NCBI GenBank assembly: GCA_013400155.1
Contig: VXBM01000195.1
Coordinates: forward strand, 509,665 to 573,664
DNA from: Helopsaltes ochotensis
Taxonomy: Eukaryota; Chordata; Aves; Passeriformes; Locustellidae
Direction: 5' to 3'
Length of the DNA stretch: 64,000 nucleotides
The translations under genes and the position numbers were made by a program. Shown piece after piece: positions 1-12,700 of the stretch. The stretch's first letter is position 1, and each line of letters opens with the position of its first letter. The notes beneath the pieces were generated by a model. That model ran no database searches, was not told the origin of the DNA, and saw nothing but the letters and a program-made list of their open reading frames with translations.

Positions 1-3000
1 TATTTGCATAACACTATATTCAAGTTTCTGGAAATTGTCTATTTCAATTCTTATGCAACACTTCTGGACTTTTTGGATAAACCACTTGCAAACTGGTCCT
101 TCTCTTCTGGCAAGAGCAGCAATAACATCAGTAGGGAAGGTGTGAGTTTGCAAAGAAACAGATGCGCAGAAAATAAAAACCTGGTTACTAAGAGACACCT
201 GCTCAACAGAGCTGTGTAATTACAGAAATGTTTCTGGTGTGAGACCTGTGAATGATTTGTCTGTGATGCAGTGGGGGTTGGAACATCTGGTCTGAGATTT
301 GCAGTTCACAGTGAAGCTTCTGAGCTCCTTGTTCTGGGCACATCATTGTGCCCGGTGCCTCAGGGCTGTTAGATAATGCACTGCCTTGCAGTGTGGGCTC
401 TAAAGTAAAAGCAGGAGCAGAGGGCAGATGCTCCTCTGTCTTGCAAGCACTGGCTGACCAGGCAGCTCTGTGACATCCCCTCCTGCATTTTTTCATGGCA
501 GGCAGCACCCCAAACCAGCACCACTTCCATACCCCTTTTATGTGAAATAGCTAAAGGTTATAGGAGAATTCCTGCTGTTCAGTGGGTGTGAAACCACAGC
601 TCAGGGCAGAGCCCAAGCCAAGCACAGCTAACGTGCATGTGAAAATGTATTTGGCTGTATCAGTGGGACAGACATGTCTGTCTGTCTTCAGGGCTGTTCA
701 AGTACAAGGCCTTTTCTCAGAGCCATAGGCTTGTTTTTTAACCACTGCTGCATTTCAAAGTAAGGATTCAGCAGAATCTCCCCCATGAGACTTGTAATGC
801 TTTCCTGGCTAATGGAAATAATTCATCTTATCTGACTTAATGTGCAAATGATGAGGCTCAGGTAATGACAACATCCTATTTAGAGAGGATGATAGAAACT
901 GGGGATTTGAAATGCAAGCTTATGGTGCTGGCAATTGATTTTGTATTGCTAATTTTTATTTCCATTGCTTAGATTTTTAGACTATATGGCTGCCTAAATT
1001 TGGCATTCTTACGTTAATGTAATGATGAATGATTCTGCAAGTCTGAAGATAACTTGCTTCCTACTGCATTCAGCTCCAGTCTCAAAACTTGCTTTTGGAA
1101 AAAGAGGGGCTCTGGCACTGGTGTATAGATTCTGAGGCGATTTCAGTCTAAACCAAGGAGAAAAATTACTTTTGATATCTGATTTTAGGGCTGTGATAAG
1201 TCTTGTGTCTGCTTTACAAGCCAAGAGCTAATAAATGTCAGTGTTCTAGCCAGTGAAAATATCATGGCCTGAAACACAAAGCAACAGTCCACAAATACAG
1301 TTTAATTTTCTGTTTGATGTTGCTGCGCCCTGTTTTCCCTGAACACCAGCCTTCAGAAGCTCTTCTTCTTGCCTTATCTTTTGCATCATGCTGGAAGAGT
1401 TCAAAGTCTCCTAGGAGATGTGATATGCCGAGTTCTTTATATTTTTACATGGGCATCTCCATCCTTTTCTTTAGAGGTACCTCAAACTATATTCCTTCAA
1501 AAAGTGGAGAGAGGAAAGACTGCTTGGCTAATTTTTTTTTTTTCCAAAACATTTCTGGGACATCATTCCTTCATTCTCTGAGAAAGACAGAAAACAGCTG
1601 CCAATAGAAGGTGACTCATAAGTACAAATGACAAGCTTGCAGAAGCTCGATTTGGACAGAAAAAAAAATTACACGATCTTATAGTCAGAATGAAAGGTGA
1701 ACCTATTTTTTTCATGTAGCTTCCTTTATTTCTTTAGCACCCTGCATAAAATGAGACGATTTGTTCCCTAAGTGGAAAGCAAAGGAGAATTGTGTCATTT
1801 CTGATTTAATGCATTAGGGGGAGGTGGAAAACCTCAGTTCTCCAGTCACGAATGTTTTCAGTTGCCTAATTCACTGGTGAGACTGAGGGACTGAAATCCT
1901 GCCGAGGGACTGGATCTGTGTTGCTCTGCTGTCTGGAATTACTGACACCACCTTGGAACAGATGACTGTTTGAAATACCGAGAATTAGACAGCTCACAGT
2001 AGAACTGATTGTGAACCCCTTGCTGCAGGGGATTTTGGTGTGTGTTTTCATGTTTTGTTGGTTTGGGGTTTTATCTGGAGGCAGAGGAGGGAAGGATGTA
2101 GTAGTTCTAAAGAAAACGGATAAGTGGAGAAAACAGCTGTTTGGAGATTTTTTTTAAAAAAATCTATTGAATAATTCAATTTGATTTTCTTTGGGAATAG
2201 TGAATGAGACATGCCTTTTTAATGTAAAAATAGATGAGTTCAGTTGGGATTGAACAGTGCACTTGTCGGGTGTTTAGATTGCTTATTTCTTTTCCAGCTA
2301 AATCACAAGCATTTAAAAGCAATTTAAGAACCTGAAGTCATAATAGTCTATTTACATAAGAAGAAGAAAAATTAAAAAAAAGAAATCAAATATGACATTT
2401 TGTTTAGTAAGTAGAATATTTTATTTAATTGCAGGGCAGTTGCCCTCAATCTAGAGACTACTGATACTCATATAACTGAGGCTGTGAGTCTGTTCTAAAA
2501 GTCCTTTGCATATGTAGAGATGTTTATACATGGTGCTGGTAAGGTACTCTCTAAACACATTTGGCTGTGTTGAGATAACAGGGATTTGCATTGCTGTGCT
2601 GGAAGCAGCCTTGCTGTCCTTTCACCAAGTTTGATCACCACCACCAGTGTAGCTGTTCAGTGCTTCCTTGGGGACCTCTGTCCATGCAGGGTGACATCCC
2701 AGGTTAGTATGGGCAGGCAAGCAGAAAGGTAAACATACTTGACACCCTGGATTAAATCTTAAAATAAATAGAAAAAAATAATGTGCGGGTTTTTTACTAC
2801 TATTTTTTTCCATCAAAATTCAGAAGATATAAAACTTGATTTTTGAAAGCTTTTCTCCTGTCTTTTGTACGCACTTGGTGGTACTTGCTTTTTTTATTCA
2901 ATTTTATTCTGTTTTCTACCAAGTAGGACAGGAAAGAGTTTTAGAATTACAAAGCATAGTGAATTACATTTTTCTGTTTCCTATAAATGGTGAGACTCGT

Positions 3001-3956
3001 TTGTTACCAAATACAGATTTTTGTTTCATATCATCTTGACCTTCCAAACCCATCCCTTCCAAGAGAAGAAAAAAAAAACAAAACCAAAAAACCGAAGAAT
3101 CTTTACTGTGATTAGTTGATTCTACAATATGGAAGGAGGGACTGTATTAGTCATCTTTGCTACTCACAGCTTTGCTAGTCATCTAGAATTGAAACAGTAA
3201 TTTGCACCTGTACCAGTGCAAAATGCTTGTCACCATAATGCTACATCCCCTTCATCCCCTTCTTCATCCCCTTGCTATATATACACTGCCTTTTTTTTTT
3301 TTTTCCCAAAGTACTTAAAGGCAGAAAGCAGAACTTTGTTCCTCAGGAAGTGAAAAAGAAGAAAGTGAATTTGTTATTCAGCAAAACAGAAGTGTCTCTA
3401 TGAAATGAATGTACATTTTAAAAAAATTGTCTACTACTCTTCCTGCTTACCAGTGTCTCAATATCAGCTAAAAGCTTTAAGGTCAATTAAAAAAAAAACA
3501 AACTGTAATAATTGGAAATGCAGATTACTGCATAAACAATGTTCTCATGCAGTGCTGTGTCTAGTTTGTGCAGGGAATTAGTGTAATTGCCAGTGCAAGC
3601 TGGGTAATTGGGTGTGGAAATGATGACCGTGATTTCTGCATCCGCACGAGCTGCAGTTGTGCTTTATTTACCTAGTGGCCTTTTCCAAATCAGCTCATCC
3701 TTTGGTGCGGATGAACTTGGTGGGACGGATCACTCCTCCCTGTGCCAGCGTGCAGTTTCAGAAGTCTGAGGAGAGTGAGCACAGTGGGTCTGGGAAAGAC
3801 AGCTGAGTATCAGAGTTCTGTCCTAAACCGTCAGTGCTGTTTGACCAGGAGCTGCTCTAGTCCCTCCTGAGTTTTTGCTCACATCCTCACAATTGACTGA
3901 AAGGTATTTTTGCTGAATAACCCCAGCTTGTATAACTTCTCACTCGTGAACGATGT

Positions 3957-4396
3957 TGGAATCTGAATCAAACAATCTGCTGGGTTGGAAGGGCCCCACA
4001 GGGATCGCTGAGTCCAACTCCTGGCCCTGCACAGGCCCATGCCCAGGAGTGACACCACGGCCCGAGAGCATTGTCCAAACTCCTCTTGAGCTCTGTCAGG
4101 CTCGTGCTGTGCCCGCTGCCCTGGGGAGCTGTTCCACTGCCCAAATCACCCTCTGGTCCAACCTGAACCTCCTCTGACTCGACTTCCTTCTTACTCCCTT
4201 GGGTCCTGTCACTGTCACCACAGGGCAGAGATCAGTGTCTGCCTCTGCCTTCCCCTCACAAGAAGCTGGCGCTGCAGTGAGCTCTCCCCTCAGTCTCCTC
4301 TCCTCCAGGATGAGCAGTCCAGGTGACCTCGGCTGCTCCTCACACAGAGGACCCCTCAGGGTCCTTCACCATCTTTGTGGCCTCCTTTGGACGCAA
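3957..4396 (-). mobile_element. CR1 LINE 3' end fragment (CR1-J/X-like)
   Basis: On the plus strand this reads as the reverse complement of an avian CR1 3' untranslated end. The hallmarks are a degenerate AATC-rich 3' tail next to CTGGGTTGGAAGGGCCCCAC, then a GAGTCCAACTCCTGGCCCTG block and a GAGAGCATTGTCCAAACTCC block. Further along come CCCTGGGGAGCTGTTCC, CTCCCCTCAGTCTCCTCTCC and CACCATCTTTGTGGCCTCC. The fragment stops in the GGACGC region, so it is 5' truncated as most CR1 copies are. No reverse transcriptase remains. Small deletions relative to the remembered consensus show it is an old, dead copy. The subfamily name is a memory-based estimate. Confidence 0.9.
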
Positions 4397-7300
4397 ATGT
4401 TTCCCACTGGATGAACTGAAGACAAACATCAGTGTGTCGCTGCTCTTACCTGTCAGTTCTCACAGGAACTGATCCTGGGAGCACAGCAATGGTTTGGGTG
4501 GGCGCTGGGGGTGAGTGCTGGGGGGTTTCTGGGTGCAGCTCTACAGATTTACTTGAGACAACCTAAAATAAAAGCATCAGGCTTCTGCTCATGCCATCCT
4601 GTGTTCCAGTGCTGCTGCATCCAGCTGGGTTGAGCTTTGTGCAGCTGATGGCAAGGATTGCATTCACTTGTTGTGCCTTTCTCTCTGCCAGGCACAGAGT
4701 TTCTTGTTGCTGCACTGGTTTGACACAAGCAATCACTTTGCTTTCTGCATATAGAGGGAGGAAGGAATAGCAAAAGCTGGGAGGAAACTACAGAAAACCT
4801 CTTTAGCTCTGACTCCAGGTTGCCTGCCTTTTCCAAGCAAGATTGGTGTTGGTGAACCAGAATTATTGCCTCTCCATCTGTTTCTTTTCCAGCAAAATGT
4901 TCTGGTTCATTTCTGTGGTGGTACTTACAGCACCTTTTTAAATTTACCATGGAGATAACACTAAATAACAAATAACGTATTTTCTGTGTGTAGAAAATTA
5001 AAGCCAGAGGACCCGAGTTCTTTATTTGGGAAACAATGTGATGTTTTTATTTTTCACCTTGATTTTGCTTTAATCATCTTCTAAAATGCTTAACATTCTT
5101 TTCCCTATTGAAGAAGAAACTGGCTTAAAAAGGATAAGACAGTTTTTATGGAAAGATTTTACTGGTTTAATGACATGTCAGTGAGTTTCAGCTGAGTAGT
5201 CTTTAATCTTTAGATGCATTTGTACAGTGATAAACCCTTTTAAAATGATAGGAGGCTCATTACTCAGAACTGAATTTTGGTTTTGGTTGTCACAACTAAA
5301 TCTGTAGAGCTGATACCTTTTCACACTGGTTGTAATTACCCCATTAAAAAGAGAAGCCACTGTCTGGTCTGTGGCTTGGTATTACATCTTCACTGTTGAA
5401 GAAAAGTCATAATGATAGCTTATAGGGTCATGAAACTTGTTCCAGATGAAAGGTGTATATGCTTTTCTTTTATTAGTTTCTAAATTTTTTAACAAAAACA
5501 GGGAAGCAATATTTGTTATTTCATAAAATTGCACATAAACCCCTCCTGCAGCATCAGGTATGTCTTTAGTACAGCAGATGTTGCAAGGCCAGTGATAAAA
5601 CTGAGGGAGCTTTTTCACAGTGAAGGGTAACATGCAGCATTGCTTACCCAGTCACTCTTAGCTCTCAGGTGTGGTTTTTTTGTGAGCACGGTGCAAATAG
5701 CATCAGGGTTGTCCTTTTCAAATTAGGAAGTGCCTTTCATTTGTTTTCCTGACAGGTTTAATTTTACTAAGTTCAGTTCTAACAGAATTTATTTGTTCCA
5801 GTTTGGGGAGTAGCCTTCAAATGTATGCATGAAAATGTCTCTGCAGTAGGAAAAGAATAAAGGAAAGCCCTTGGAGGGCTGAGCTTCCTGCAGCATATAA
5901 AGTTTTTTTTCAGTACTCCTGAGCTTGGTGCAAGGGGGGGCAAGAGTTGCAGCCCTTGCTTACATCATTTTTGGTTTGGATTTTCCTGGCTGTGTTTGTT
6001 TCCTAGTGAGGCAAATCTGTCACTGAAGAAAGTTGAAGGCAATATCTCCTCATCTTCTGCCTTCTGCTGGCTGAAGAGCTGGTGCTTGGAGTGCACTATC
6101 CCCATTGTAAGAGCTCCTGAGGATGTCTTGTCTTCCTGAAATGGTATCCCCCATCTGATTGAAATTACTGGCGCTGTGCTGGAAACACATTGAGTGATAG
6201 CAGGTTATTTCTTCCCTCTTTAATCTTTTTGGGAAATATAAACTGCTAGTGGTGCTTATGGTGCAACACTGAGCTACTTGATTAATGGCAACCCAAGGGT
6301 AAAGGCTAATAATCTACTTTCTTTACTGATCTGAATGGAACAAGCAGCTGAGGATAAAGGTTGGTAGGTGAAATTATGAGAATATTTTTCTTACATAAGG
6401 CCTATTTCTTCATTTGCTTGTGTGACTTAAAGGCAGAAATACAGAAATATCATTCTCCTTGAGGACAGGTGTTGAGCAAGCAGAAGAGATGGTGTGGGAA
6501 AAATGGTATGTGCTCCCCTGGAGGCACATGTGTCAAATGTAAAATATAAGTCAAAGGGAATGGTATATAAAGCTTCATTTCATACTTGTCTTGATAAATG
6601 GCTGACTGTAAGTGTAAGACAAATTTGGATGGGTCAGTGAACTGGTGACAGGGCTGAAAGTTTTCTTTAGAAGTAATTTAGGGGAAGTCTCTGCTATAAC
6701 AAATGAATCCATGCTATTTCTCTAGTGTGTTTTGGGGGTAATGGCATGCAGGTGAGAGAAGCATATGGAAGCAATGTCCAGCTTTGGGGCAAAATGCAGG
6801 TCTTTAAAACCCTTCTTTATCAAGGGCAAGAACAGATTGGTTTGCTGTTGGAGGAAGCTGAGTAGGGCTGAGTGAAAAAGACTCAGGGAAAATTTGGGAA
6901 TGCAATGCTGAAAAAGCAGAAATGTGTAAGCGGGTGAGGTGCTTATTTTGTTGCAGGTTTGCACTCAGAAATGAAGTGGGGTTTTTTGTAGAAAACGAGT
7001 ACCTGAGAGTAGAAATATAATTTTCAAGCGCTTGAGTGCTTCTGAAATTAAGTTTCTAAGCCAATGCTCTCTTGTGCTCCCAGATTATCTGTGACTTGCC
7101 AGAGTTTCAAGTGTTTGAATCCCTTGTTAGATTTTCAGGGATGACTCTTGCCTATAGAGTTTAAGAATGAATACTTCTGTATCTGTAGGATGCTATTTGT
7201 GTAATGTTAACAAGCTGTGGAAAAATACCCAGAAATCCTGAAATCCCAAGTTTTCAGTCTAAAAGGTTTTTATTAGAGTCTGAAATTCTGAGAAGAGCTC

Positions 7301-9682
7301 AAAATATGCTTCCTCCGGCTTTCACTTTTGCATTGATACAGCTCATGAAAGAATACCTTTCTCTGCAGTGTGGTGAGAGGAATGGGCCATTTTTCTGTGC
7401 TACACATGTCAGGCAGGGTGGTTAGTTTTGTTGGCAAGCACTAAGAGAAATTTTTCTCAGGGTGTAGGAGTTTTGAAAATGACAGTAAATACATTGCTTT
7501 TAGTTTTTAACAAACTTAAATAAGGGAGATTGGGGCACGTGTGGGTAAGTTCTGGGGTAAAGATGATACCTGATAAAGAAATCCTCCTTGCTCCCATGTG
7601 TTGGTATACTTTTTGTTGTACTGTTTCTTACAGTGTCTGAAATCTAAAGGACATCTGCTTGCACAGGATGATTTTAATCATCACTGTTGAACCTGGATGA
7701 CAGCAGTGGTCAGATGTTATTAAAAAAAATCAGTGGTTTGGTGTTGCAGTTTTGGTAATGGGCTTCTACCCAGTAGCCTTTTGTCCTTTGTTGTTTGCGA
7801 TGTGCTGAGAGAGGAAGTCAGAAACTCACTTGGCTTTTTTACTCCCAAAACACCACATGAAAATCCCAAACTTAGGTCATTTATATATAGAAAAATAAGA
7901 ATATCTCCTCCTACATCTCACTTGACAGTGAGTGGGGAGGAGGAGGAAAAATGAAGTTCACCAGTCACTTGGGATGTTCCTTTCCTGTGCGTTCTGCCAA
8001 AGCCTTGAGGATATAGAAAGAAGGCAGCTTAGGTTTTTTATCCTTCAGATAATAGGATCTTAGTCACACATCTTAGTGGGTTAATAAGATTTTTGTATGT
8101 TGGCTTGTAATATACTTTGACTTCCCTTCCTTTTGAGGTAGCTTCTTGAAAAAATATGTGCCGGGGAAAGAGGAGATGTGAGGTCCAAGTTGCAAGTTAC
8201 TGTCCTGCCCCCTAACTTTAAGAGATGAACCCTCTGCTGTAGACAGACATGTGCCTTTCTTTTTATTTTATAAGTAGGAGGCAGAACATGCTTAAAAACT
8301 ATAGCAAAGGAAATATAAGACTCAAGTTTGAAGGGGAGGGAAAGATGTAGAGAGCAATAAAGGACTTTCTAAAGAATAAATTCCTTTTTTTTTTTTTTAA
8401 AGGCTTGAGGGGACTGCCATTTTGGCCACAGTGCTTCTAAATGTATTGTCTTTTATATATTAGTTATAAATAGTATTGCCGATGACAAGATGGAATAATT
8501 AACTTCTGTTGGACATACTTTGTCATAATAGCCACAATTTGTTTTTCTGTGGGAATGTGAACATGCAGCTTAAAGGTTTGTGTGATCTCCTTCCTGAAGA
8601 AGTTTGCATCAGTGCTGCAGGTCAGCAGATGTTCCCAGTTTCTCAAAGTGTTTTTTTGCCAAAACAAATTCCATGAGGATCCCAGGTGGGAGTGCAGCAA
8701 CAGATGGGTGCAGCTTTCCAAGGTGCAGACCCCTTACGCTGTTGTTATATTGATGCTTGTGTTTGTTCCTAGCCCTGCCCTGGCTTGCTGTCAGTGTTGA
8801 TGACACCCATGGGAGCTGTTCCATCTTTAACTGGTGACTGTAAAAAGGATGGAGGTAGTGTGAAGAAAAAAAAGAACCTAATTCATGTTTTGATGACAGG
8901 GTTTTGTGTGTCTGGCTGGTTGGTTTGTTTTTATCGGGGGAATCTTACTTTGTATATATCTTCATTTAACAAATTGTTTTGACTAAATCCTCTTCTCTTT
9001 GCTGAAATGCAACAGTTTTCATTCTGACAGCGTCAACCTGTTTTACAGAACACAGAGCCCCAGTGAGAATAGGCCTTTAACAGCAATTTATATCCCACGT
9101 CTGAAATGTGCATTTTATGTCTGTTATGATCCCTGGTGCCTGTTACGGGATTACTCACATCTTACCATCCTAAGTTTCTTTCCATAAACAAATGGAAACC
9201 TTTGAGTCTGAGGTGCAAGGAATACACTCAGATCAAGCATGGTTTAACAGCTCCTTGGGGAGAAAGAGATAAGGTGAGAAAGTGAAGAATTGATGATCTA
9301 TTAACTGTTTAAATTTCCCGCCTTGAATTATTAACAACAGGTGACATTACAGCTTTACAAATTACTGTCTATAAACAGCTTGGAAAATATGACCTTTGCC
9401 TTGTAATTGGTCTCAAGATGCCTTCCAGCTTCATATAAACAGCTGCTGATGGCATCTTTTGTTGTAGCTGGAGTGGGTGGAAGGATGCAGGGAACTGAGG
9501 AACTTTTCTTGTCTAATCAGGCATATATTACAATTTGTCAAATGACAAAATGTACTCTGTGATGGCTGAAATGTCTGTTGGAGACTGGGCTCGCTCCTCT
9601 GGAGTTTTGGAGTGATTTAATTTTCAGTAATAAAGACATCTAATTAGTTGTGGTTAGTTGTCCTTACCTTCTGTCCTGTGTC

Positions 9683-9708
9683 TTTCTAGAGCAAAAAAGC
9701 TCTAGAAA
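9683..9708. other. Perfect hairpin built on TCTAGA
   Basis: TTTCTAGAGC and GCTCTAGAAA form a 10-bp perfect stem around an A6 loop. A third related unit, TTCTAGAAAGCTCT, follows within about 10 bp. Confidence 0.85.
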
Positions 9709-12700
9709 TCTCGTTCTAGAAAGCTCTGTGCTACTCTTAATTCCTCCTATTTCTTGGCCTGTGGAGACCAGTGAGGTCAAGCTGAATGGATGGTTTGCCC
9801 TGTTTGTTCATGGCAAACCAAGTGCACGAAATTCTTGCTTTGTGTTGTTGTTCGTATGATTAACACACAAAGTAAGTATTGTGGTGAATTTGGCCCTGAG
9901 ATTTCTACTGATTTGGGAGAAGCTAAGAACAGAAGGACTTGATTTTTCATCTTCTCATCACTGTTTAGGAGTAACAAGTCACCTAGTTAGGGTTGGCAGA
10001 CAGAGAGCTCATAAGGCACTTCCTGAATCTTAGGCCTGAGCCAGATTAATTTCTAATTTAACTCCATTAATATGGGGTTGCCATAAGATGAGACCTACCA
10101 AGTTTGTCAATGGAGTGATGCATTTTATTATCATTTGTTAGTATAAGAGGCATAGGGAATCACAGAGTGGTTTTTTATGAACAGGTGTTTGGAAGAATAG
10201 ATGTCCCCAACACAGTGCAGCAAAAGACTGTGCAGAATAAAAATCATCTTTACACCAGACTTTTTTGTTTTCTCAGTTTCTGGAAAACCTTCTGTCTTTT
10301 AACATAGTGTTGTTCATCACTGACTGAAGATCCGTCCAAAAAGTCCATGTTCCCATTTGTGTGGATGTAAAATCCAGTAGGATTGCAAGAAGGGGCACAG
10401 AAAGCTTTGGCTCATGTCCTTTTAGAGCTGGACAGGGTGGAAGTTGTGACTTAACAGAGCTGGTCAGGACCTTGTCAAGCCACCCCTTCCTCTGTTAGAG
10501 GACAGGGCAGAATGATTTCAGGAGTGAAGACCAAGGAGCTCATCAGGTAAGTATTCCCACCCTGCCTCCTGTAACAAATTCTCCTGAACTCTGCATGCTT
10601 GATGTTTGTAATAAAACCAACTTATATCACAGAGCTCTTGTGAGGAGTGATCAATTAATGTTTTCAGGGCACTTTTGGGACCTAAAGAAAGAAGGCACCT
10701 TATGGTCTTAAGTTTCACTACCCCTGCTGCCCCAGGATGAAAGTTTTAACTTTAAGATCCAATTTCTTCCCTGGAGTGGGAGGGAAGTCTATTATTCAAG
10801 GATATCATCCTTATCTCTGTTGTAGTTGTCTTGTGGCCATGCAACATCACTCAATAATACTGTCAAGTATTATCTTTTGTTTGTGCCAGAGTGCTAAACA
10901 GTGATTTATTGCTTGAATACACATTGCTTTCATGAAAGTGATTTGTTGAAACAATAGTAAAGTGCTAAATAAATTATTCATTGCATGCTAATTCTTCACT
11001 TTTATATTCTGTAGTGAGCTCCAGAATGAACAATCTGGATGTTGTATAAATCCCAGGGTTTTGATTGTGTGTATCCCCCACCCCCAACCTTTCCCCCAGA
11101 CATGGTTCTTTTCCCAAGGATATCTGAATATCTTCAGCCTTTCTCACCTTGGTTGCCTTTTGGGCTATTTTTCCTCTTCATTCTTTCTTCAGATAGAGTT
11201 GGGTGAATTATGTTCAAGTAGAGGCTTGGATTACTGGTTTGGGAAAAACTGTGTGTGTTTGGAGTTCATGGGTATTTCTAAATCCTTTAGGAACTTCTGG
11301 GTCTTAACCAGAAAGGCACCACCATAAGTAGAGTTTACAAAGTAGGATCCTAGTGGCTGACTGGCACGTTTTCCTAAGTCTTTTCTTACATATTCCCTCT
11401 TTTTCTGAGTGTTGTGTGCTGCTGTCTTTTAGCTGCCACTGGCTGTGCTGCAGTCGTTGTTTGCACATGAGATCAGGTGTCTGAGAAACTCCTCAGAAAC
11501 AGGTTTTTACTTGTAGATCTGCTGGCTTTCCAAGTTTCCTTCAGAAATGGTTTCTCAGCACTTGAAATCTTTGTCCCTTGGCAGAGCCCGGAGCCTCTGG
11601 CATGTTTCTGACTCAACAGCAAGCCAGGAGCTGGCCAGGCACAGAGCAGCAAAGTGCTTTTCTCCACTTGACCCTTCCACCCTTTCTGGGTGTCCGCTCC
11701 AAATCACTGGCAGTGACTTAAGCACAAGCTGCTGACTGGCAGTGAATATAATGGGGCGTAAGGGAAGAGTTTTCTTTCCAAGTAGTTTAGGGTTTTTCCC
11801 TCCTCTGGTCTTAATTCTGAAATAATCCCCTAAAGGCCTATGTGGGTATTCAGTGCAATGAATAAACAGAAGACTACATTTCCCTCTTGAAACATGCACA
11901 GAGCTCTCATGCTAATGGCTTTTAAGCATCAATGCAATTATAGTGTGTAATCGATTCTCTCTATACCAGCTTTTGTCTTCTGAAATGAAACCCTGTCTCT
12001 TTCATAATTATTTGCCTTTGTATTAAAGCATTTCAAGATGACAGGACGTCTATTCCATTGTTTTTGTCCTCCTTCTCATCTTTCCTGCCGAAATCTGCCA
12101 CTGGAAGAAATTTGGTTATTACATTTTCTTAGAAACCTGACTATCTCTGTTTTTTTTCCTGCAATAATTTAGCTGCTCGATTTTCCTTTTTCTCCTTTTA
12201 ATTTATTGGGTTTGTGTTTGGTTCTTTGGTTTAGTTAATCATGTTTGGAGCTGCTCAGAAATATTTCCATGAAGCAGATTCTTATTGAATGAAAGAGGAA
12301 TTAGTGAAAAAGGATTTCAGTGTGGAAAAAAAAAAAAAGGACTCAGAGCAGGGATTTAATTCTACTTTATAAGTTAATCAGCATGTCAGTGGCCAAGGTG
12401 TTTTTTCTGGAATGTGATAGGCCTAGGTTTGGGTCCTTTTCAAAGCTAGGAAAAGCAGTAACTCAGTGTCTTGACCTTTGGGCTTTAGCTATTAGAGTCT
12501 CCTTTTCTCTGCTTTGGTGGTGGGAGTATTTTAAATTCTTTTCAGACTGTAACAAATTTCTGTTTCATCCTGATGACAAGCATGGAGACTGGGGCTATCT
12601 TTAAAGGGTTTTAGGGAGAAAGATGCTGCATTTTACCTCTCTTTATAATAATTTGTGTTGCTGTCTATTATAAAATTTGTCACCATGCCAGGGACCCCTG

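Noticed and set aside
10155..10175. AATCACAGAGTGG resembling a CR1 3' terminus
   Set aside because: Only about a dozen bases match and the GGTTGGAAGGGACC block does not follow.
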